NCBI GenBank assembly: GCA_020049415.1
Contig: JAIFKV010000012.1
Span: 22,517-86,516, forward strand
Direction: 5' to 3'
DNA from: Betaproteobacteria bacterium
GTDB taxonomy: Bacteria; Pseudomonadota; Gammaproteobacteria; Burkholderiales; Thiobacillaceae
Length of the DNA stretch: 64,000 nt
The notes under the pieces were generated by a model. It searched no databases. It saw nothing but the letters and a program-made list of their open reading frames with translations, and was not told where the DNA came from. The translations under genes were made by a program, and so were the position numbers. Of the stretch, positions 36,224 to 43,788 are shown in pieces; positions within the stretch are counted from its first letter, which is position 1; the number at the start of each line of letters is the position of its first letter.

Positions 36224-37311
36224 TTCTCCAGATCAGCCAAGGTTGTTGTCTCATGGGCCGACTTGGCGGCACTCTTCTTGCCCCGATTGGCGAAGCTGAT
36301 TGCCACGCCTGCGGCAGCGCCGACAACAGCGGCATTTGCCACCATTTTCAGCGGATCGGCCGGCATTGAAAGCGCCTTGTAGAAGCCACCGGCATCCCAG
36401 AAATCGGGTTCCGAACAGCCCAGACAGCCATGTCCGGACTCGACTGGCCATGAGGTGCCGCCATTCCATTTAACGGTGGCGCAAGCGTTGTAGGTCACCG
36501 GTCCTTTGCAGCCTAATTCAAACAGGCACCAACCGTTGCGCGCGCCTTCATCATCGAAAGTTTTGGCAAACTTGCCTTGATCATAGAACGGCCGACGATA
36601 ACAACGGTCGTGGATGGTTTCACCGTAAAAGGCTTTCGGGCGACCTTTGCCATCAAGCTCCGGCAGGCTGCCGAAAGTCAGGAAGTGGGCCAGAACGCCA
36701 GTCATCACTACCGGGATAGGCGGACAACCGGGAATATTGATGATCGGCTTGTCCTTGATAATGTCGGAAACCGACACCGCGCCAGTGGGATTCGGATTGG
36801 CCTTCGGTATACCGCCATAAGCCGCGCAGGAGCCCATCGCAACAATCGCGGCGGCACCCTTGGCGGCTTCCTTGAGTGCTTCCAGATTTGATTTGCCGGC
36901 AATACAGGAATAAGCGCCATCGAGTCCGAGCGGTATTGAGCCATCAACAATGAGCAGATATTTGCCTTCATTTGCCTTCATTGCCGCATGCAGCGCTTCT
37001 TCCGCCTGGTGACCTGCCGCTGCCATCAGTGTTTCCTGATAATCGAGCGAGATCGCGTCAAAGATCAGTCCTTCCAGGCTGGGGGAATGCGAACGGGTGA
37101 TCGATTCAGTACAGCCGGTACATTCTTGAAACGGCAACCAGATTACCGAAGGTCGTTTGGCTGCCGCCGGAGCCGCCGCCATCGCTTCCGCCATCGCCCG
37201 CCCCGCTGCTGGCGGAAGCGCCATCATGGACGCCAAGGTGGCGCAATATTTCATAAATGCTCGGCGCGTGACGCCCTGCCTTGCGAGTGTGTCGATCAAT
37301 GGACCTTGCAT
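36220..37311 (-). CDS. hynS: [NiFe] hydrogenase small subunit (group 1, Isp type)
   Basis: A 363-residue electron-transfer subunit. A Tat signal lies at the N-terminus (TRRAFMKY, residues 15-22), then ECTGCTES with C64 and C67 of the proximal cluster, and further cluster segments such as GSCAAYGG, GCPPIP and a C-terminal region with CLGCSEPDFWD. The proximal motif is CTGC, the standard four-Cys form, without the extra Cys pair of oxygen-tolerant enzymes. The C-terminus holds a membrane helix (about 325-342) that anchors it. The frame opens at 37338, but the ATG at 37311 has AGGAGG (37321-37326) at ideal spacing. Confidence 0.96.
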   Translation of the reverse strand: MQGPLIDTLARQGVTRRAFMKYCATLASMMALPPAAGRAMAEAMAAAPAAAKRPSVIWLPFQECTGCTESITRSHSPSLEGLIFDAISLDYQETLMAAAGHQAEEALHAAMKANEGKYLLIVDGSIPLGLDGAYSCIAGKSNLEALKEAAKGAAAIVAMGSCAAYGGIPKANPNPTGAVSVSDIIKDKPIINIPGCPPIPVVMTGVLAHFLTFGSLPELDGKGRPKAFYGETIHDRCYRRPFYDQGKFAKTFDDEGARNGWCLFELGCKGPVTYNACATVKWNGGTSWPVESGHGCLGCSEPDFWDAGGFYKALSMPADPLKMVANAAVVGAAAGVAISFANRGKKSAAKSAHETTTLADLEK

Positions 37312-37340
37312 GATGCTTTGCCTCCTGGCTCGGAACACAA

Positions 37341-37790
37341 CTACGTTGAAACAGAATCGTTCGACAGATCAGAAATCAGCAAATCTAGATGCTCTAAACC
37401 GATTCGCACATCATCCGGATGCGCCTTCAGCAATTCGGGCACAAACGTTACCTCAATGAATTCAGATGCGACAGCGCCATTTTCATTGTGGTGCGTGACC
37501 CACCACACCCCCGGACAAATTGTCTCGCTCAAGGTGGATTCTCCTTCAGCCTCAAGCGTCGCGGCAACCTGGCCTTGACCCAGCGCTTCGCGTAACCAGT
37601 CGAGATCGGCGGGCGTCAATGGCAGCGCGCGCAAATCAATCGCCGATGACTCACCAGAGTCGAGTAATTTGCGGGTGAGTTCAGCGATTTCGTGCAACAG
37701 GACAGGGGCATTGCCGGACAGGACGGCATTATCCCCAATTTGATTCGTGGCGGAATGCACGACTACGACAGGGATGGCATCAAGCGGCAT
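37341..37790 (-). CDS. hupH: Hydrogenase expression/formation protein, HupH/HyaF family
   Basis: A 149-residue protein with the HupH C-terminal pattern: IDLRALPLTPADLDWLREALGQGQV, ETICPGVWWVTHHNENG and EFIEVTFVPELLKAHPDDV. Family members assist small-subunit maturation. It is about half the length of HupH proteins that carry two such domains, and matches single-domain versions. It overlaps the protease gene by 11 bases and lies 29 bases before the small subunit gene. Confidence 0.85.
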   Translation of the reverse strand: MPLDAIPVVVVHSATNQIGDNAVLSGNAPVLLHEIAELTRKLLDSGESSAIDLRALPLTPADLDWLREALGQGQVAATLEAEGESTLSETICPGVWWVTHHNENGAVASEFIEVTFVPELLKAHPDDVRIGLEHLDLLISDLSNDSVST

Positions 37791-38253
37791 CGTTCCAGGC
37801 CTTGATCAATGCATGAATGGCGGCGCAAACGGGGGGAATCGCAGCAGCAACCGCCGGAGTCGCCTGTTCGCCCCAATCAACGATATCGGGTTGTATTGCG
37901 AGCATGGCGCGCCTTTCCGGCCAGTGCCCTGCCAGGATGGCAATGGCGCGCAGATCGGTCAAACCGACTTCATGCACGGTGGACTTGCGATTGCCCATCA
38001 GGAAGGCATCCATTTCCTCGCCTTGAAACAACTTCCAATCACCGGGAGAACCTTTGATGTTGGCGGCATCGACCACAATCAGCGTCTCGGCTTCCTCGAT
38101 TGGTCCCGCCAATGTAAAGGACAAGGTACCGCCATCAAGCAGAGTGACATCCGGCGATTCCGCAAGGCTTGGCGCAAGCGCTTGCAAAACGTGGATACCG
38201 ACGCCTTCATCCGTCAGCAGCGTATTACCTATACCCAAGATCAAGGTTTTCAT
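37780..38253 (-). CDS. hyaD: Hydrogenase maturation endopeptidase, HyaD/HupD family
   Basis: A 157-residue protease that cleaves the C-terminal tail of the large subunit after Ni insertion. The Ni-sensing carboxylates are visible: TLLTDEGVGIHV near the N-terminus (Glu at about 17) and LIVVDAANIKG (Asp at about 64), and a His in STVHEVGLTDL. It is the first gene of the hydrogenase operon, whose large subunit has the matching cleavage site. Confidence 0.93.
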   Translation of the reverse strand: MKTLILGIGNTLLTDEGVGIHVLQALAPSLAESPDVTLLDGGTLSFTLAGPIEEAETLIVVDAANIKGSPGDWKLFQGEEMDAFLMGNRKSTVHEVGLTDLRAIAILAGHWPERRAMLAIQPDIVDWGEQATPAVAAAIPPVCAAIHALIKAWNDAA

Positions 38254-38408
38254 GGTTTGGCGATGTTAATTTGCAGTTGCAGCAAAAACAACCCAGCAAA
38301 AAACTCAAGTTATTGATTCAGCTTGTTTTTTAACTCGCATTCAAGACTATCCTGTCTTCTTTCAATCACTTATACTCATTTTTTTATTTTTTTGGCGGTT
38401 TCTTCGAC
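38254..38408. promoter_or_regulatory. AT-rich divergent spacer between the hydrogenase operon and hypC
   Basis: 155 bases that must hold the promoters for both the minus-strand hydrogenase operon and plus-strand hypC. It is clearly AT-richer than its surroundings, with A- and T-runs that suggest bent DNA. A TATACT lies on the plus strand about 40 bases before hypC but lacks a good -35. A GG...GC pair resembling a sigma-54 site was examined and has the wrong spacing. No operator could be defined. Confidence 0.5.
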
Positions 38409-38639
38409 ATGTGCCTCGCCATCCCCATGTGCATCACCACCATCGACGGATTGCAAGCGCGATGCGAGGCGCGCGGCGTGTTTCGAGACATCTCCCTGTT
38501 CATGCTGCAGGACGATCCACCGGAGATTGGTGAGTTTGTGATGGTCAGCGTGGGACAAGCGGTGCGAAAAATAACCCCCGAGGATGCCCGTCTGTCTTGG
38601 GAGTTATATGACCTGATTCTGGCGGAAACACCTAACTGA
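38409..38639 (+). CDS. hypC: Hydrogenase maturation chaperone HypC/HybG
   Basis: A 76-residue protein starting MCLAIPM, with the essential Cys2 that binds the Fe(CN)2CO precursor. GEFVMVSVGQAVRKITPEDA is the usual core. It carries the iron group with HypD to the large subunit. No clear Shine-Dalgarno precedes the ATG. It stands alone on the plus strand; hypA, B, D, E and F are not in the window. Confidence 0.93.
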   Translation: MCLAIPMCITTIDGLQARCEARGVFRDISLFMLQDDPPEIGEFVMVSVGQAVRKITPEDARLSWELYDLILAETPN

Positions 38640-38651
38640 AGCGCCGAGGGT

Positions 38652-38680
38652 CGAATAAAAATTGAAGCGCCGCTTCAATT
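38652..38680 (-). terminator. Rho-independent terminator overlapping the stop codon of the 94-residue protein
   Basis: Inverted repeat AATTGAAGCG (38660-38669) and CGCTTCAATT (38671-38680). On the minus strand it is followed by TTTTTATT. The arm at 38671-38680 carries the last coding bases and the stop codon of the gene at 38675-38962, so translation to the end would run into the stem. It lies 12 bases past the hypC stop, but on the plus strand there is no T-run. Confidence 0.7.
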
Positions 38681-38962
38681 CGGACGTACAGATTCCTGCT
38701 GTGCCGTTGAGTCGAATTCAGCTCGAACAGAGTCCAGCGCGTCTTTAAGCGTTTCTTCGCTGAGGGCATTCAGACTTTCCGCCAAAAGCTCTGCGGCATC
38801 GATAGTGTCCTGATCTTCTGGCAAGGTTTCGGAATCAAGATTCGCCACCAGCACGGCGGCGGCGCCTGTTACCTGAAGCAATTTCTGCCGCTCGTTCATC
38901 AGCAATTCGATTTCTTCGCGCAAAAGGCGAACTTCCTGGTTGTTCAAGGCGTGTACGGTCAT
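38675..38962 (-). CDS. Small hypothetical protein, 94-95 residues
   Basis: Not recognised. From the ATG at 38962 (GGGAGC eight bases upstream) the protein is about 95 residues, acidic, with an N-terminal coiled-coil-like stretch (NNQEVRLLREEIELLMNERQKLLQV) and a Leu/Asp/Glu-rich second half. No signal peptide or membrane helix. The pattern resembles small regulatory or chaperone-like coiled coils, but no function can be given. It is divergent from, and close to, the HD-GYP-like gene. The frame extends upstream to 39046 without another good ribosome site. Confidence 0.7.
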   Translation of the reverse strand: MTVHALNNQEVRLLREEIELLMNERQKLLQVTGAAAVLVANLDSETLPEDQDTIDAAELLAESLNALSEETLKDALDSVRAEFDSTAQQESVRPN

Positions 38963-39032
38963 TTCGGGGCTCCCAAGGTTGCGTGCATTGCATGATACTC
39001 CGGCCTGTTCCAGTTTCTGCTTCGAACTTGCC

Positions 39033-40115
39033 TTGTTGCGCCCCATTCATCTTGACCCAAGCTTGATCGGACAGCACTTGCCATGCGACCTGTTCAGTGA
39101 AACAGGCGTGTTGTTAGCGGGTGCGGGCATGCTGCTGTCTGACGAAGAGCATTTCCTGAAGCTCTCATCAAGACCACTCTACCAACAAGCTCAAGCCGGC
39201 GCCGAATCGGTTCAACCGCTGCAACGATTGAACGATCTCGGCGCCTATACGGCAACCTTGCTGACCGGCCCGGAAGAGGGCTTGAGCGAAGAAGAACTAC
39301 GACTTCTGGCGCGCGCCTTCCTGGCATTATTTCGTCTCGATGCGGATGCCTGTCTCGGCTACCCTCGCCTTTCGCCTGTCGCGCCCGCTTATCTCAACCA
39401 TTGCCTGCAGACGCTGTTCATCGCCGTCTTGCTGGCTGATCGTCTCGAATTTTCAGAGACCGAGACGGAGAGCCTGGCCGCCGCCGCGTTGACCATGAAT
39501 ATCGCGGCTATTCCATTGCATGAACGTCTGCTCAACCAGAAAGGAAATATCTCGAACGAAGATTGGTTCGCCTTGCGCGGCCATCCCGAAGCATCCGCAA
39601 CTTTGCTTGAACGGCGTGGAGTGACGGACAAAGATTGGCTGGACAGCGTCCGGCAACATCATGAAAACATGGATGGCAGCGGTTATCCATGTAACCTTGT
39701 GGGCGGACAGATATCGCTGTCGGCGCGAATTCTTCACGTTGCGGATTTCTATTGCGGCCGAATTAACGCGCGCTACTTTCGTCCGCCCAAGTCGACGCGG
39801 ACCGCCTTCAAGGAATTGTTCGAAGATGCGCGCTCTCACCTCGACACCCAGATCGCCACCCTGCTGTTACGCCGTATCGGCTTGTTCCCGTCGGGTACGC
39901 TGGTGCGCTTAATGAACCGCGAATATGCCTGCATTTGCCGACTCGGGCGCAGCGGCCGGCATCGTTTCGCGGTCAGTTTCATGGACGCCCGAGGAAATCC
40001 ACTTGAATCGCCCAAAGACCGTAATCTGGAAACTCATGCCTTTGCCATCCGCAATCTGATCGATTTCGATCCGGCATGGCCCAAAATCAACTGGTCCCGA
40101 CTCTGGGGCTATTAG
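39033..40115 (+). CDS. Degenerate HD-GYP domain protein
   Basis: About 360 residues. An N-terminal domain of about 110 residues with PIHLDPSLIGQHLPCDLF is followed by an HD-GYP-like region. The GYP part, HHENMDGSGYP, is intact and LSARILHVADFYCGRI fits the family, but the catalytic HD pair is gone: the usual HDIGK stretch reads TMNIAAIPLHERLL. Loss of the metal-binding HD suggests a c-di-GMP-binding or scaffolding role rather than hydrolysis. The frame has no ATG near the start: TTG codons occur at 38940, 39033 and 39036, and 39033 is chosen because it avoids overlap with the divergent gene. The start is uncertain. The CnoX-like gene follows after 24 bases. Confidence 0.8.
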   Translation: MLRPIHLDPSLIGQHLPCDLFSETGVLLAGAGMLLSDEEHFLKLSSRPLYQQAQAGAESVQPLQRLNDLGAYTATLLTGPEEGLSEEELRLLARAFLALFRLDADACLGYPRLSPVAPAYLNHCLQTLFIAVLLADRLEFSETETESLAAAALTMNIAAIPLHERLLNQKGNISNEDWFALRGHPEASATLLERRGVTDKDWLDSVRQHHENMDGSGYPCNLVGGQISLSARILHVADFYCGRINARYFRPPKSTRTAFKELFEDARSHLDTQIATLLLRRIGLFPSGTLVRLMNREYACICRLGRSGRHRFAVSFMDARGNPLESPKDRNLETHAFAIRNLIDFDPAWPKINWSRLWGY

Positions 40116-40139
40116 CTTATCCGTCTGACAGGATGCCGC

Positions 40140-40976
40140 ATGCCGCTTACCCCTTTCGTCTTCGATGCCACCCTCGATAACTTCGATGCACTGATTCTCG
40201 GCAACTCCGCTCGTGGACTAGTTCTGGCGAACTTCTGGTCGCCCAAGGCAGGACCGTGCGGGGTGCTGATGCCTAGACTGGTCAAGCTGGCAGCCGAATA
40301 TGGCGGCCGCTTTCTGCTGGTCATGGTGAATACCGACGAACTCGGTCAGCGCGCACGCGGCTTGGGTGTAACCAGCGTGCCAACGGTAAAATTTTTTCTG
40401 CACGGAGAAGTGGTCCACACCATCCATGGCGCGGAAAACGACGAAACCCTGCGCGCCGCGCTCGGCCAGTTCCTCGCCAACGATCAGGACAGACTTCGCA
40501 TGCACGCGTTGCAGATGCACCAGGACGGCGATACCGAAGGTGCCATCGAGCTGCTGGCGCGGATTGCGGTTGAAGATCCGGCTGACTTGGCGGTTGCCGT
40601 CGACCTGGCGAAATTGCTGACGCTGGCCGGACGTCCGCATCAAGCGCTTGCGCTGCTCGCCGCGCTGCCTGAAGCGGCAAGGAAACAAACCGCCATTGCC
40701 TCGCTGATGGTGCATCTTGAAATGATTGAAGCCGCCAACCAGGAACATGCCGACGCCGCCGACACACCGGCTTCCCGTCTGACTCAAGCCGCGCAAGCCT
40801 TGTTTGAAGACCAGGCTGAACAGGCGCTCAACCTGCTGTTGCAACTCGCCAGGCAAGACCCGACCTATCGCAACGATATCGGTCGCCGCGCCATGCTGGC
40901 GTTGTTTGGCATGTTGGGCGGCGAACATGATTTGACACGGCGATACCGCGCCCTACTGGCCGAACTTTCAATTTGA
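40140..40976 (+). CDS. cnoX: CnoX-like thioredoxin/TPR co-chaperone
   Basis: A 278-residue protein with an N-terminal thioredoxin fold (about 1-115) and a C-terminal TPR-like helical half (about 118-275). The active-site motif is SPKAGPC: only the second Cys remains and the first is Ala, so it cannot act as a dithiol reductase. E. coli CnoX also has a non-CXXC site and works as a holdase that hands proteins to GroEL. Conserved cis-Pro (VTSVPTVKFF) is present. Its stop overlaps the next gene start (TGATG type). Confidence 0.88.
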   Translation: MPLTPFVFDATLDNFDALILGNSARGLVLANFWSPKAGPCGVLMPRLVKLAAEYGGRFLLVMVNTDELGQRARGLGVTSVPTVKFFLHGEVVHTIHGAENDETLRAALGQFLANDQDRLRMHALQMHQDGDTEGAIELLARIAVEDPADLAVAVDLAKLLTLAGRPHQALALLAALPEAARKQTAIASLMVHLEMIEAANQEHADAADTPASRLTQAAQALFEDQAEQALNLLLQLARQDPTYRNDIGRRAMLALFGMLGGEHDLTRRYRALLAELSI

Positions 40977-41740
40977 TGGACACTTGGCGCATCGACTTGG
41001 CGGGCATGCCCGCTTTTGCCCATTTGACGCCGTGGCTCACCCAGGTCAGCGAACCAGACTGGCCCGATCTGGCTGCGCTGAACATGCTTGCCGAACAACG
41101 GGGCCTGCGTAATTCAAGGCAATTGGCGCTGCGATTCGTCGCGCAAACCCGCCGTTGCGGCCAGCACGACTATGAAACAGGCATCTACAACACGGGCCAG
41201 GTTCCCAGCCGCGAAAACAACTGGCACGACTTTCTGAACGCCATGATCTGGCTGGCGTTTCCCGCAACCAAGGCGGCATTGAATGCGGTTCATCATGCCA
41301 ACTTGCCGCGCGGCAGCAATCGCACGACGGCATCGGACGCCGCCACGCTGTTCGACGAAAGCGGCCTGGTGCTGGTGGGCGAGGACGAGTCCCTGGTTAA
41401 CTTGCTCGCCGCGCGCCGCTGGCAAGAAGCGTTTGTGCAACGTCGCGCCGAATGGCGGCATCTGAAAGTCTATGTCATCGGCCATGCCGTCCTCGAAAAG
41501 CTGCTGAGCCCTTGGCCGGGCATCACCGCCAAATGCCTGTTTATCAAAGCCCCTTCAATCATCGAGCTGGATAGCCTGGACGCGCTGATCGCCGAGCGCT
41601 GGCGGGAAACGAGTGTTCCTGCCTCCGCCAACCTGTTTCCGTTGCCGGTGGCAGGCATCCCCGGCTGGTGGCCGGCGAATGAGGCGGCGACATTCTATGC
41701 CGACGAAAAGGTGTTTCGCCCGCCGCGCACTTCGGTGTAG
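40976..41740 (+). CDS. DUF3025 family protein
   Basis: A 254-residue protein with the DUF3025 pattern: YETGIYNTGQVPSREN, then NNWHDFLNAMIWLAFPATKAALN, and an FPLPVAGIPGWWPANE segment near the C-terminus. The NWHDFxNAxxW block is the strongest mark. No membrane segment. Function unknown. It is co-transcribed with the CnoX-like gene. Confidence 0.85.
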   Translation: MDTWRIDLAGMPAFAHLTPWLTQVSEPDWPDLAALNMLAEQRGLRNSRQLALRFVAQTRRCGQHDYETGIYNTGQVPSRENNWHDFLNAMIWLAFPATKAALNAVHHANLPRGSNRTTASDAATLFDESGLVLVGEDESLVNLLAARRWQEAFVQRRAEWRHLKVYVIGHAVLEKLLSPWPGITAKCLFIKAPSIIELDSLDALIAERWRETSVPASANLFPLPVAGIPGWWPANEAATFYADEKVFRPPRTSV

Positions 41741-41747
41741 CGGCAGT

Positions 41748-42305
41748 TCAGTTGTGCACCGTCACCGGCGGCGTATTGCAGGCTTCGCCAGTTTCAACCG
41801 GCACATCCCGAATTTCGAACGTCAATGCAGCCAGATCGATCAGAAGATAGCTGGGTTTAGCGCCAACGCCGCCTACCGTGCCGGGGTTGAGCAAATGCGT
41901 GATGCCGCCGCGAATGGTGTCAACCCGTTGAACGCTGGCTTTGTGATCATGCCCGCAGCACACCAGATCGTAGTCGCCGGTCAAAGCCAAGGCCGCAGCG
42001 TAATGCGGGTAATGCACCAGAAATATGCTGCGTCCGCCCAGATGCAGCACTGCATCCTGACCGTGATAGCGCACCACGCTGTCCGGCTCATATGACAACT
42101 TGGACATCGCATAGAGATCGCCGGTGTTGTTGCCATGAATAACATGTACGGGGAGTTCGAACTTTTTCAACACACGCAGCGTCGTCGGCGCTACTACATC
42201 GCCGCAATGCAGCACCGCCAAGGCGCCGCGCGCCTTGGCGTCCTGAACCGCATGTTCGAGCAGACGCCGATTGTCATGGCTATCGGAAAGAAGGCAGATT
42301 TTCAC
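41748..42305 (-). CDS. YfcE/MJ0936-family metallophosphoesterase
   Basis: A 185-residue calcineurin-like phosphoesterase. All metal motifs are seen: SDSHDN (residues 7-12), GDVVAP, HGNNTG, and GHDHKAS, followed by LLNPGTVGG. Members hydrolyse phosphodiesters in vitro; the biological substrate is unknown. Converges on DUF3025 with seven bases between. Confidence 0.93.
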   Translation of the reverse strand: MKICLLSDSHDNRRLLEHAVQDAKARGALAVLHCGDVVAPTTLRVLKKFELPVHVIHGNNTGDLYAMSKLSYEPDSVVRYHGQDAVLHLGGRSIFLVHYPHYAAALALTGDYDLVCCGHDHKASVQRVDTIRGGITHLLNPGTVGGVGAKPSYLLIDLAALTFEIRDVPVETGEACNTPPVTVHN

Positions 42306-42373
42306 AACATATAACTTTTGAATGAGTCACAAGGGCATCACACGCCTCGCATCGGGAAGCAGACGAGACTGCT

Positions 42374-42922
42374 TTAGAACATCGGCTTTTCCGGGGCCGC
42401 TTTGTAGCGATCAACGCCGGAGAGAATTTCCTCTCTGGCGCCCTCGATACCAAGCCAACCTTCCACTTTCACCCATTTTCCGGGTTCCAGATCTTTATAG
42501 TGTTCAAAGAAATGCGCTATCTGTTTCAGCAACAGCGGCGGCAAATCGTCCGGGGATTTGATATGCGAATAAAGACTGGTCAACTTGTCCACCGGAACCG
42601 CGATGACTTTGGCATCGACGCCCGCTTCATCCGTCATTTTCAACATACCGACCGGCCGGCAGCGCACCACAACTCCGGTAATCAGTGGAATTGGCGTTAC
42701 TACCAAGACATCGACCGGATCGCCATCTTCGGACAATGTATGCGGCACATAGCCGTAATTGCAGGGGTAATGCATGGCGGTCGACATGAATCGATCGACG
42801 AACATTGCGCCGGTATCCTTGTCCAGTTCGTACTTGATGGGCTCGCCATGCGCCGGAATTTCAATAATGACGTTGATGTCGTCCGGCACATCAATGCCGG
42901 TGATGACGCGATCGAGGATCAT
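42374..42922 (-). CDS. ppa: Inorganic pyrophosphatase
   Basis: A 182-residue soluble family I enzyme that hydrolyses PPi and so drives biosynthetic reactions. Active-site residues lie in [27 protein letters not shown] and the acidic metal-binding block [10 protein letters not shown], and [14 protein letters not shown] is at the C-terminal side. Size and motifs match E. coli Ppa. Confidence 0.96.
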   Translation of the reverse strand: MILDRVITGIDVPDDINVIIEIPAHGEPIKYELDKDTGAMFVDRFMSTAMHYPCNYGYVPHTLSEDGDPVDVLVVTPIPLITGVVVRCRPVGMLKMTDEAGVDAKVIAVPVDKLTSLYSHIKSPDDLPPLLLKQIAHFFEHYKDLEPGKWVKVEGWLGIEGAREEILSGVDRYKAAPEKPMF

Positions 42923-42954
42923 GAAGGTGTCCTTGTGAATTGATGCAACGCGGC

Positions 42955-42960
42955 ATTATA
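42955..42960 (-). promoter_or_regulatory. Candidate -10 box for ppa
   Basis: A perfect TATAAT on the minus strand, 33 bases before the ppa ATG. No good -35 hexamer is found at 16-18 bases, so the call rests on the -10 and its position only. Confidence 0.35.
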
Positions 42961-43009
42961 GACACCCCCTCTGCTACACTTTTGCCACTGTCTATCTCAA
43001 GCACATGCC

Positions 43010-43318
43010 ATGCTCGAAAATTCTGCTGGAGAAATCGTTATTCGTGGCATCACCCGCCTGGGTCGCACGTTTCGTCCAAGCGACTGGGCCGACCGCCTGG
43101 CCAGCGTTCTTTCTCATGTCGGAGGCGATCACCGGTTGGTTTATTCTTCGCAGGTCTATCCGGTAACCCGCGCCGGGGTCCGCTGCGTGGTCATCAATAC
43201 AGCACTGGAATCACAAGACGCGCGGGTTTTTAAATTTCTGCTGGATTTCGCCCGTGAAAACGATCTGGAAGTTCTTTCTGGACGGCAGACAGAGCGTGAA
43301 CCTGTAAAACCAATCTGA
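43010..43318 (+). CDS. DUF3579 family protein
   Basis: A 102-residue protein matching DUF3579, a small family found largely in betaproteobacteria. Marks: IRGITRLGRTFRPSDWADRLASVLS and YSSQVYPVTRAGVRCVVIN, then VFKFLLDFARENDLEVL. No signal or membrane segment. Function unknown. It ends at a strong shared terminator with rpsT. Confidence 0.85.
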   Translation: MLENSAGEIVIRGITRLGRTFRPSDWADRLASVLSHVGGDHRLVYSSQVYPVTRAGVRCVVINTALESQDARVFKFLLDFARENDLEVLSGRQTEREPVKPI

Positions 43319-43326
43319 CAGACACA

Positions 43327-43358
43327 AAAGAAAACGCCCGGCTAGCCGGGCGTTTTCT
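43327..43358. terminator. Bidirectional terminator between the DUF3579 gene and rpsT
   Basis: A 26-base perfect palindrome (43331-43356) with core CGCCCGG-CTAG-CCGGGCG, flanked by AAAA on one side and TTTT on the other. It works for both converging genes: DUF3579 stops at 43318 and rpsT at 43376. Confidence 0.92.
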
Positions 43359-43375
43359 ATTCAATCCAGTTGAAT

Positions 43376-43639
43376 TCAGGCCATTGCCTTGATCGCACCG
43401 GACAAACGGCTTTTATGACGGGCTGCCTTGTTCTTGTGAACAATGTTTTTGTCAGCCAGGCTGTCGATGACGCACATATTTTCATTCAACATGGTTTGCG
43501 CGGCGGCTTTGTCGCCGGCTTCAATCGCCTTGCGAACTTTCTTCACAGCAGTCCGGTAAGCCGAGCGCTGAGCAATATTATGCGTCCGTAGGACGGCGGA
43601 CTGACGGGCACGTTTCTTTGCCTGGGCACTGTTGGCCAT
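43376..43639 (-). CDS. rpsT: 30S ribosomal protein S20
   Basis: An 87-residue, Lys/Arg- and Ala-rich helical protein beginning [13 protein letters not shown], the typical S20 N-terminus. It binds 16S rRNA early in 30S assembly. The ATG at 43639 has GGAG upstream; the open frame to 43711 is not used. It is divergent from murJ, a common pairing. Confidence 0.96.
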   Translation of the reverse strand: MANSAQAKKRARQSAVLRTHNIAQRSAYRTAVKKVRKAIEAGDKAAAQTMLNENMCVIDSLADKNIVHKNKAARHKSRLSGAIKAMA

Positions 43640-43682
43640 ACAGGAACTCCTTATTGGTCTGGATGCGACGATAAAACGCGGC

Positions 43683-43711
43683 ATCATACTGAACCACCTT
43701 GCTCTAAGCAA
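43683..43711 (-). promoter_or_regulatory. Sigma-70 promoter for rpsT
   Basis: On the minus strand, -35 TTGCTT (43706-43711) and -10 TATGAT (43683-43688) are separated by exactly 17 bases. The -10 lies 43 bases before the rpsT start, giving a short leader. Both hexamers match the consensus at four or five of six positions. Confidence 0.7.
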
Positions 43712-43788
43712 GCAAACTGTGTGTATTCGCTATCCGGCCATCGGCCCATTCGTTACCATTCAACGACTTTCTCCAACTGATTTGATAA

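Noticed and set aside
36220..37338. Oxygen-tolerant (six-Cys) hydrogenase small subunit
   Set aside because: The proximal cluster motif is CTGC, not the CTCC-type sequence of oxygen-tolerant enzymes, so the standard four-Cys cluster is expected.
38254..38280. GG...GC pair upstream of hypC considered as a sigma-54 promoter
   Set aside because: The two dinucleotides are 14 bases apart rather than the required 12, and the site is about 140 bases from the hypC start.
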